DNA from: Tubiluchus corallicola
Lineage: Eukaryota; Priapulida; Priapulimorpha; Priapulimorphida; Tubiluchidae
DNA: 64,000 nt
Assembly: GCA_030141605.1 (NCBI GenBank)
Contig: JAQGDQ010000123.1
Span: forward strand, 248,001 to 312,000
Direction of reading: 5' to 3'
Below the pieces are notes generated by a model. It did no database searches and was not told where the DNA came from. It worked only from the letters and a program-made list of their open reading frames with translations. Position numbers and translations under genes: made by a program. Of this stretch, positions 41,101-53,100 are shown in pieces; position 1 is the first letter of the stretch; the number at the start of each line of letters is the position of its first letter.

Positions 41101-44100
41101 TATGAGGAAACGTGCTTAATTAACTCTATGATTCTCAGTCTGATAACACGCATGTCAACTGTAGTACAGAGTTAGAACAAGTGCTAATTAATTGTTTTAA
41201 AGGTGTGGATATATTGGTCTGACTTCTAAGTTTGACTGAGTGATTCAAATTTGGCAAAATTATAAGTTAATAGAAAAAAAGTGAAGCAAACAATTTAGAA
41301 ACTCATTCTATCTAATTATTAAAGCACTTTTCCTTGGATACTTTTACTGTAATCAGTAGCTTACTGCAACCCAGCAATCTAGACTCTAGATAGCATCAGC
41401 AGATTAATCAGTTTTCTGTAATTAGTAGTTAACCTACCACAGCCCAGTACTCTAGAACCTAGACAGTATCAGCTATTAAACCAACTTTCTGTAATCAGTA
41501 GCTAACTCACCACAACCCAGCAGTCTAGACTCTAGACAATATCAGCTGATAAATCAGTTCATGGAAATCAGTAGCTAACCTACCACATACAGCCGTGCAG
41601 TCTATATTCTATAAGTAGCAGCAGTTTACTGTAATCAGCAGCTAACCCACCCCAGCCCAGCAGTCTAGATTATAGATCAGCAGATAAACCAATTTACGGG
41701 TAATAAGTAGAAATAGTCTGTTGTATACGAAGTTCTTTATAACAGGGTTTGTTATATTGAAGGTTTGCTGTAGTAAGCTGATGAGCAGTGAGCTCAGACT
41801 TAAATTATGCAATTAAAACTATGTGTAAATAAATGCAATATACATTTTCAGGCGTTCATTACAGACCATCTTGGTGCTTCTTATATAGAGCCGCCGACCT
41901 TTGACCTCATGGGTTCATATAACGACTCACACTGCTGCAGTCCACTAATTTTCATTTTATCACCAGGAGCCGATCCTATGATTGGTTTACTTAAGTTTGC
42001 CACTGACTTAGGTTTCTATGAGAATCGTATACAAAGAATATCACTTGGCCAGGGTCAGGTAAGTTGGTTATCATTATTTATTATTACTAGGTTGTAGGGC
42101 ATTACCTGTACTTTAAAATTATTTAAAGAGATGTAAACGGAACGAACTCAAATGTAAACAAAATCAACATGCGGCAAATGAAATCATTCTTTGACAGTCC
42201 ATAAACACAGCTACTTGGTTTAAAGTGCATTTTATCAGTATGATAATGAATAGAATAAATACATACATACATGATCATTAACAATTATGGAACAGCACTA
42301 AGTGATCAGCTAACAGTTTTATATGCAACCTACATAAAAGCCTTTCACGTGAAGTCAGTCACGACATTTAACGTGAAGAAGTACAATAGATTGGTGAGAC
42401 AATACATACAAGTTTTTGATAAAACTAAAATTGTAATAGCCACTTACAAGAGAAAAATACAAAAAAAGGAGAAAGAATGGTGAGAATTATAATGGCACAT
42501 TCAGTCTATCTGTATGTCTTTCGCCAGCTTTTCTAAGCCCTGAGTAATTTAAGAAGTTGATACTTGACGTACTGGTACAGCAAATCGTACTAATTTTTGG
42601 GTCAATCTGCTCATATTTGGATTTTTTATAAATGTTAAATATCAGCGTGTAACAATTCGCGCTGCAATCTGCCGACACAATCAAACGATTACTCAGTAGG
42701 AAAAAATCAACTAACAACAAAATTACCTGTGTCCAAATGTCCCATGTGTCCAAATGTCCTCATGTCCAAATGTCTTATGTGTCGAAATATCCTGTTTCGA
42801 AAACGCCTAGTACCTATTTGTACAAATATAGCCCTATGCAGATTGCAGACTGTGAAGTTGCATATGGCATATAGACACACAATACACCCAAAACACAATA
42901 TTTTTCACATGCTGTAACTTGTAGATTGCTGAGTTCTCTAGACTGTAATGTTGTCCATTGTCTAGGACTTTTTGTACATTCCTGTCACTGTTTTGTATCA
43001 TATGCATATTAGCATGGATGCCATTAATTGCTTGTGGAAATATTACATTTGTTAAAGAATTCAGTGTGTAAATACGAAGTTTCTTGACTTTCAGTCTTTT
43101 CTACATCCTTATTTGTTGTTAATATAATGGATAAAAATCTGTGAAGTGACTTTTTTAGAGCATTACATTAACATAGCTTCTAGCAAGAGACAAAGTCCCA
43201 CCAACCAGCTGCTGCTAAGCAAGCAAATGAGCATTTAGTATAGGCACTTAGTTCGCAATAAATTTTGTGCTAGAATCTTAGATTATACTGCCGATTATAA
43301 TGTTGTTATATGTGCTGGTTCTCTGATTATTTAGACAAATTTCTATAAATCAGTTCTGTGCATTTATCAGATCTTGGTGAGGTATCGATAGCTCAGTCTT
43401 TCCCTCGATCTTGTAATTTTATTAGAGCCAAAATATTGCAAGCACCGACTCACAGTGATTTCTAAACTATAAGTGACCCGGATATCTATAAACCGAATTT
43501 GTGACTTTAATTCGGCATTTTCTCAATTAGATCACAAAATAAAAAATTTGTCATCTAACAACAGAATTACACTAATAATATGTAATCAACTAATAAATCA
43601 TAGTTAATGATTTTATATGTTATTATTAATAAAACATTGAAAAGGAGCTAATACCTCGAATTGTAATATGTAAACTGACAACCATAGCAGGTTTTTCGGT
43701 GTTGTGATTGCTACATTTCAATAATTATTAATCCTACACAATTAATTAACTTGGTTTACTAGAAATACTTTTGGTTCTATATCTATACTGATGATTATGT
43801 CAATTTATAGGGTCCTATTGCAACCGACATGATTAACCGAGCAATAACCGATGGCTCATGGGTTATATTGCAAAATTGTCACTTGGCTACCAGCTGGTTA
43901 CCCAAACTAGAAAGAATTTGTGAAGAGGTTTATATTTTTTTTATTATTTACTCTTTTTCATTAGCACATATTGAATTATGGTTTACATTGATTGCATTTG
44001 CCACACGGTATTTTTGTAATGAAATTTCTAATCATTGTGTAAGATTCTTTAACTCAGGGATCAGACATGTACAACAAATAATTTAAACTGCCAAATTAGT

Positions 44101-47100
44101 TAGTTAATATTATATATGCTCACACACTCATGCACACACACACATTCATTGAAAAAGAATATAAACATAAATGTTATTGTTGTTTTACTGTGCCTATTTA
44201 ACTATGTAGTATACAATTACTAGTGCATTTATTGAACTCTTTGAGTAACTTATTCAAAACAATCTCATATTCCAAGCAAGGTTGGAATACAAATACCAAG
44301 TTACTTAATAATTAGATTATATTTGTTATATCCTTCCAGTTTGAGGTAGAGGTATATAGAATGCAAAGTAATTGTTCAGTTATTGTGTGGTAAATGCATT
44401 GTAAATATGGTATCTGGTACTCCGAAATGCCAATAAAAAAATCTGCTAATTGTATATTATAATTATGTTTTGTGCTACCTATGTTTTTATTAAACACTTA
44501 ATTATCACAGGTTTAAGTTAAAAAACTAATAAATTTTTAAATCTTGTCCTTGTGCCATTTTTTGCTGTGGCTGGACGTTGTACTTAGATTTTTTCTTTAG
44601 TAATTGCAGTGAATAGTGTAAAATTTGGTGACATAATGTCAAATATTTTAACATAAGGATATTACAGCTATCCCGTGTATAGCTACAACTATTGTTAGCA
44701 GTACCATCGGGGTAATTTCCTAAATTAATGCAAAACTGTTAGGCTTACATTAGGATCTTACAGTCAAAGTCCGTGCCTGATTATTGGCACAGAATAAATT
44801 GTCTTAAGCGAATTATCACATGCAAATTTTTTTTCATTCAAGAATTATGTTGTTATAGCAAAAATAAGTCATTCTAATCATCACCCAAATCATGCTAAAA
44901 GGTCCATGCACAGAAATATGGAGACCTACCCTGGTAAGATTTACTTTCTGATGTACACTTTCCAACTACTAATACATAGGTTGGCCATTTTAAAGATTAA
45001 AGAAAATATGTGAAAATAGATACTTTTACCATAACCACAGAAGCTTGCAGCTGATGCCAGTCGTAGCTACTTAAAATACCAGAATTTAAGTTCAAACTCC
45101 AGAGAATAAAATGTTTATTTTTGCTTTTACTTTAAATGGTGGGTAAACTCATCCCTAGAGTTTAAACTAGGAGATGTCTATCAATAAAAATAGTGTTCTG
45201 TAATCTTTGTCTTCAAATGCTGGTCAGTACGCCCTACAGAACATGCCTGACACAAAAGGTTATAGACAACTGTTGCAGTTCGTATCACGTTGATTCTATG
45301 ACTTCAACTCAGAAAATCTGATTTTGCGTAAACAACAGTAAAAGCTACATGTATACCAGGAACAAGTTGCCTAACCTTCCCGTTGAACTGGTCGGTAAGA
45401 TGCCCATGATACAGCAGCTTCAACCATTTTTGCTGTGGTTCTTTTTATTCAGAATAAAATTTGTTATAGCAAGAACGGCAGTCAATTAGACTGCATTAGT
45501 ACTGTTATTTTATTGTTGCTCTTAATAGAACTTGTTATAGCAGGAACGAATCAACGAGACGGCACTACTACTGCTATTTTGTTGTTTTGTAGACTATCAG
45601 ACCAGAAATAACTCACAGCGACTTCCGTTTGTGGCTGACGACTTATCCATCTGATCAGTTTCCCGTTTCTACCTTGCAAAATGGTGTCAAGATGACGAAT
45701 GAACCCCCAAAAAGTTTGCGAGCAAATTTGTTGAGATCTTACCTAAATGATCCTGTATCTGATATGAGGTTCTTCAACACTTGTGAGCAACCAGAGGTGG
45801 ATGTGCACATTTGTAAAACTTTAATTTTTTTTAAATACAATGACTGCAGATACAACTATAGTCAAACCTTGTTATAAGCCTTCCTTTTATAATTCAAACC
45901 TCGCTTAATGCCCAAATTTTTAGCAAAACAAAATGTCTATATTTGCATACACATGTATGTATTAATGCACTTTGTTGTAATGCCAAACTCGCCATAACGT
46001 CATCTTTTTGAGATCGAAAGCAGGCGATATAAGGAGATTGACTATATGCATATTTACTATATGCCAGTTTTCTAACAAATTCTGCAATTCATCAATAGTG
46101 CCGTATGAACAGCCAATAACAGATATCAGACATTATGTTTATTGTTTTTAGGAATCACTAAATGGTGTGTAGTGTTAAGAATCTACATGTATGTGTGCTT
46201 AATTTCATTAGTAATAATTCATTATAATTTGCAATTTCTGTTGGCGTATAAAAAACAAATATTGCCTAGTTGTTTTGGACAGCAATGCATTTCTCACTTT
46301 CATGAACAATAGCCCTTCAGACTTACAAGCAGGGCCAGATTATGACCTTTTGGGGCCCCTAGGCTAATGAAATTATGGTGTCTCCTCAGATGGGGCCAGG
46401 GCCCTTAATCTCAAATAAGAGGCTACTTGTTTTAAAAATTGTGTTTTTAGACTCCCGAACCTCCTTTTTTTAAAGTTGAAGTTTTATTTTAAATTAAAGG
46501 AATTATTCAGCAATGCAAAATATTAAAATATGTTACTCATTTTTTTTTAAAAAAAATATTTGAAAATTTTTTACTAGAGCCCTCAAGCTTGGGGCCCTAT
46601 AGGCTGCAGCCTGTACTGGCTTATAGGATAATGTGTCCCTGCTTACAAGACTAAGATACTTCCAAACGATCAAGCTATAGTAACAAAATTAATTTTTGAA
46701 AGAGTCTTACTCTTATGCATTTACAACAAGAAATGAGAACTATTGAACATGTACACTTAAAAATTTATAAGTAATATTTTTAACTTATACGTCTATGGCT
46801 GGTGTACTTTTAAAATATTAGTTGTAATGTAAAAAGCATTACATGGACTGGCCCCAGCTTACTGAGCTAAGTGTCTGCCATTTCGTGTTTATAACAGGAG
46901 CATACGAGCTAGGAAAGCAAATGAATGAATTAAAACTTGTTGCACCTTAACAAAAAAGTCTTAAGGACAACAAAAAGAAAGTCGTTGCTGATTTAAGATT
47001 TGTAAGCATTGCACCAAAGTGCTGGAATAAGCTACCAGCTAAAATTAGAGAATGCTCAGATTGAATTTTTTTTAAAAGGAAACCAAAAACTCATCTTTTT

Positions 47101-50100
47101 AAGCAGTATTGTAATGTGTAAGTGGTGAATGTTTTGGAAATTTTTTTTGATTTATAGATGGGTCTAATTGTATTATTTTTTAGTTTTTTATCTAAATATT
47201 TTTAATTGTGCAGCACCTTTTTTTATTGAAAGAGCACTTTAGAAATAAATGCATTATTTATTACACATCATTGTAGCATTTGGCTTGGTAAAGCAACAAA
47301 CTTTATATGCTGGTACTTTTGGTTCAAATGCTCATTGAGGTACATTTCTTTCCTTGCACTTTGTAAGTCTGGCTATTAACTAAATCTAGCTACTGTTTAG
47401 TCTTTTAGCTGTTTACATTTTACCAATAGCTATTATATGGATAGATTTCTTTTAACAGTTGTTTAAAAAACTGCTTTTTGGACTTTGCTTCTTCCATGCA
47501 TTAGTCCAGGAAAGAAGAAAGTTTGGTCCACTTGGCTGGAATATACCATATGAATTTAATGAGTCAGACTTACGAATTAGCATTAAACAATTAAAGGTAA
47601 GCAAATTAAGAACTCTAGTGACATATTTTCACTAAAGCCCTGTTTAGACTATCAGGCATCTCTGCTGTGACCAGATATCATTCCTGCATGTCACTTATCT
47701 CTGGGCAAGTGTCGTGTGTTTAGATTATGAAACTTACCCATGGAAAACAATGCAGTCACTTGCAAAAAATTCAGACCTCTGGTTAAATAAATTTTATCCA
47801 GAAAAACTCATCAGGAAAGCAGTTCACTGAAAAATTATGCAAGGTGAATTTCGTCAGTGTCACGCAAAGATGACATTCACTCATGTCTAGACTATCGAAA
47901 AATCTAAACGCACTCTTAACTATGAATTATTCAAGTGCGGTGAAATAGTAGATGTGGATGCGCCCAGTCCGGGCAAAGAAATGGTAAAAATTGGCCTTGA
48001 ACTGTGCGATAGACCTGCAATTTGTTAAAATAACAGATTACAAAAAGTGCTTAAAAACGTGCTAAACTAAAGGTTATTACTATTTAGACAAAATGAAAAA
48101 TTAGATTTAAGAAGACTGAAATACAAATTATTACTTTATGATTCTAGAGATTTGAAGCAATTCTAACAAGTTTAAACTATTAACTAATTAGTAAAGTAGA
48201 TAGTGACTTACATTTGCTAGTGACAACTTTGGCTTGAAAATACAACTAGTGACTGTTAAATTGTAACAAAATAGACAAAGCAATGAAAGTATCACCAAAC
48301 GGCATGATCAGCATAGCGGCAACAGAAAATCTAACTATGTGTAAAAACAAGTGTGATTGATAGGTGGTGTATACTAATAAGGCTTAGGTCACGTGATTAA
48401 GACTGGCTTCGTTTCATACACTTTCAGGAAATGTATATTTGTAAAAATACAAAAAGAAAATAAATAATTATAGAAGATTAAATTAAATTGCCTGACATCA
48501 ACAGTAGTATTTCATTTTGAGAACTAGTTCATGGAAATTGCATAAAAATAAATAGACTTAAAAATATTGTACGTAAATGATAAAACAGTCAGACGTACAA
48601 AACAAAAAATATAGTTTGCGGTCTATATATTTTCACTAGATGCCGTTACATTCACGGCTATATAAGACGATCAATATATTTTTCTCTGAAAGAATATTAA
48701 TAAAGTACTTTTACTCTTACTCAGTATTTACCTAAAGCAAGTACTTATCATTTATAAAGTATACATAAATGACTTATCATAACAAATGTCTTTCCATTTT
48801 TCCAGATGTTTTTAGACGAGTATGATTATTTCCCATTGGAGGCACTCACATACTTAACAGGAGAATGCAATTATGGTGGTCGTGTGACAGACGATAAAGA
48901 CAGACGACTCCTACTTTCTCTTTTGTCAATATTTTACACTCACGAAATATCTTGGAATGAAAAATACAAGTAAAAAGCACCTGTCTGTTAAATTTTATAC
49001 TATTTAATCGTGTGATTTATTGGGTAACCATGTGAATTCCCATGGTATTTTACCACGGTTGTCAAAACTGGGGAAGGCTAACGTTTTACCTGGAAATAAC
49101 TTAGACTTCAACACTTTTACCCGTGTAATTTCAACTACCTATAAACTACCTATACACATTGTTAAAACTTTGAAAGAAAGGCAAACATTTGAGAAAACCC
49201 AAGGCCACTGAGTCCTGCACCAAAACCAGCCTACAATTGGGCATGATAAGCTATTAGGATTTAGTTATCCAACTTTTTTATAATTTACGAACTGTAATTC
49301 GTCAACCGTCTTTCCACCGTTCAATCGTCATTCCCACATTTGCCATTCTTTATCTTGCTTTGTAGTAAAAACAAATGAATCACAAAACTAATCCAGTTGC
49401 AATAAAATGTAACAGACAAAACTGGACAAATTTAATAATTGGCCATTACAGTTTATAAAGAAATAGTAGCGGTAGAGGTAGTGGAAGTGGTAGTGGTAGT
49501 GGTAGTAGTAGTGGTAGCAGCAGTAATAGCAACAGCAGTAGCAGGAATAGTATGTATATATTACTATAACACTATGCACAGATTTTATTCTATAATGCAC
49601 ATGCAAGCATAAAATTAAAAATGTACTTACTATAATACACTGTTTTTCATAGGTTTTCTCCGAGTGGTATTTACAAAGTGCCACAGGAAGGTGAGTATTC
49701 TACATTTGTGGACTATATTCGTAATTTGCCCATGGTTCCACACCCGGAAGTGTTTGGCTTGCATGAAAATGCTGACATAACAAAGGATAACCAGGAAACT
49801 CAGCAGGTAATTATGTCTCTTAAATGATTTATGGGATTTCAAAAATGACTCTATAATGACTGGCTGGCTATTATTTGAAGAGACATTAAAACGACTCTTT
49901 TGAAAAATCGATCCTTTTTTTTTACAAATGGCTCCAACACACCCGTGATCACTCAAGGTAAGGATTTATACAGTTACTATTATCCATACAGTGAAAAAAT
50001 TTTTAACTTTTTCACAGTTTACGTATGTTATTGTGGAATTTAACATTCGGAACTAAGATAATGATTCCACTTTTGGATATGGTTACGGCACTAAATTTTT

Positions 50101-53100
50101 GCTAATCCCCATACATTTTAAAATATTTTAGATATAAGATGTATTTATTTATCTACATTTATTTAAGGTAGCTGCATGTGTTATGAATTAAAAGTTTGAA
50201 TTGCAAAATGATTCGATCCATTAGACATAGACATAGACATAGAACATTTATTTTCTGCATTTGTTTGACATGACAAGCTTTTTTAAATATTACTTAATTA
50301 TAGTAGTGGAGCAGGGCAAGGAAGGACCATAGGGTCATCTAGTCTCCTGCCCTGTCTTATAATTAAATTAGTATATTAAAAGTAAATGGTGAGACTGCTG
50401 ATAACAAAATCAAATAGGCAAAAAATAATAATAATAAACAGTATAAATGAAAACAAAGTATAAATGAAAACAGTATAAGTGAAAACAAAAAATAATTAAG
50501 TTAGATGACACCTAAATCTAAACAAAAACAATACAATTAATACAAGTAATTATGATTATTATATATATTTTCAAATAGGGGCCTTATTGACAGGGTGATT
50601 TTGACTGTATGGAGAGATAAAATAAGTATCAAAAAAGTGTAATATAGAAAATTTAAGAGAAAAAGTAAGTATAAGAAAGAGCAACAATTACTTAGGAGAT
50701 GAGAAAAAAAAACATTACACTCTCCATTACAAACCCACTGCATAAAGGAAGCAATAAATATGCTGGCATGTAATGCTGGTTCTGTGGGTGCTTTTATCAT
50801 CTCAGCGCCTGTTACGCTGAGAATGCAAGAAACATTTTTAGCTAGTCAACTCTATATTTTTACATGTCATGCAGTACCAACTCATCATTAATTGTTACAA
50901 CATTATTAAATGTTTAAAACTGACCAAATAGTGTGAATTGGGACTGTCAGTGAGTCTGAAAAACAATCACAAATGCAGTGTAGCAGCTACTAATAGCATT
51001 ATCCCTCTTCCGAGAAGGAACTTTGAAGAGAAAGTCTGCGTTTTTTATTTACAAAATACATCAATAAAAATAGTCGCATTAACAGAACTAGCATTTATTG
51101 TTAATGATGTCATACAATCACAAAATTTGCATTATTTCCAGCATTCGAAATTTATAGCGTTTTCAAGAATTTTATAACATTAGCAGCTCTCGATACGTAA
51201 TCTTGATCATTGTGTTCTATTTAACTTCAGCTGTTTGATTCAATTCTACTCACACTGCCGCGACAAGGTGAAGGAGGTGGGAAATCTTCCAGTGATATCA
51301 TCACAGATTTAGCAATTGATATTCTTGATAAACTGCCACCGGACTTTGACCTGGAAGAGATAGTTAAAAAGTATCCAGTCTTGTACAATGATTCAATGAA
51401 CACCGTTCTACGACAGGAACTGATTCGATTCAACAGATTGACGTCGGTCATCCGCTTAACCCTTGTAAACATTCAGAAGGCAATCAAAGGTAATGTTATT
51501 GTCTCTTTGGTTTGAAATGCGATATGTGTTCATTTCTATATATTATAATTTGTTAACTAAAGATTATAAGTAAAAAACTAGTATGCTTTCCTCTTCTAAT
51601 ATTTTTCTACTAATATGTAATGTGCAAGCTGAATATCAGTTCAGATACATTAATATTGAGAATGTTTATCAGGGTTATCCTGAATTAGATTTTAGTTGCT
51701 TATCAAATTTATTTACTATCAATCTAAAGCTTGTAGCAAAGAGTAATGCAAAGTTGTTATCATCTGTCACAAGTCCACCATAATTACACTCTCCTGTTAA
51801 GTATGTCAGTGCCTCTAATGTACACACAAGGCTAGCTGTTTGCTATTCATGTAGGTAGAGTTTGCTTGGATAGCTACATATTGGACTGTAAAGTTCTTAT
51901 TGTTCTGCTTATAATTCATTGTTACAGTCAGTAAATTACTACTTCTACATCTACTACTACTACTACTGCTACTGCTGCTGCTGCTGTTGCTGCTACTACT
52001 ACAAGATTCTTATTCATAGTATGGAATTTGTTCTGTCTCGCATGACGGCTTTAACTATTGTGTGTTCCTGTTAAGAAGTTTACAGTTTTTTGTATTTCAG
52101 TGGGTAACTCTAGATGTTCCTTACTATATTGACGAGTACTAGGGTAGAATTCAGCTTAACGAGTAGATTGCCTTAACTTGTAGAAAAATACAACTTTATT
52201 CAAGATTTGGCCCAACAAAATGGTCAACAAAAACTCTGTGGCAATGCTACAGCAATGCCCAAAATCTTGATAAATTCAGACCGTTTCAGCAGAACTCATT
52301 TAGTATTACACAATAACATGTAGTATCTTGACCCTGTTATTAGCAGATTTTCAGAATTTTAAACTTTGTGTAGTTTTAAGCTGCTTTGTGCAAATGTAAT
52401 CATTAATGTTTCTTCACCTGACCTTAAGTTGTTAATTTGCAGTATGGTCTTGCTATTTTAAATATTTTAATTCTTTTTTATAGGACTGGTCTTAATGTCT
52501 ACAGATTTAGAGAAATTATTTGATGCCATGCTAATTGGAAAGGTGCCAGCGGTGTGGGCTGCAAAATCCTATCCATCTCTTAAACCTCTTGGAAGTTATA
52601 TTTTAGACCTTGTAGCCAGGTATGTAATGATTCACCTGTGTGAATGTTTGACTTCATCCATATAGGCATCAGTGTGTGAAATTGCATGATATCATCTAAC
52701 ATCAGAGCTTCAATGCTGATACGCAGCTCAAATTCGCTAGTCGTTATTTGAATTGATAAGACTGTAGTTAGCACTGTGACTTGCAAGATCAGGACAGGTG
52801 CTTGGAAATTAACTGCACAGGGCTGTAAAGTATACAACTAATAAATGTGATAGCAGACTATGCATTAACACTAACAAGATTAAGGTAGTGCAATCAGCTA
52901 TTCATCCCCGACCTCAGAAAAGTTACACAACGTGATTTGCACGTTCCTTTTGAGAAGAACAAAAATGGGCAAGCAGCACAGCCATACATTATAATTTTGT
53001 CTCATCATCATTATCATCATCAACATTTAAGTCCATCATTCCCATTAGATGGGGTTGGACAGGGGTCTGCCAATGGCCCACCTCCAAATAACCCGCCTGC

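Noticed and set aside
49388-49684. 98-codon minus-strand frame rich in Tyr and Cys
   Set aside because: It is the reverse reading of the GTA/GTG trinucleotide repeat plus part of a dynein exon.
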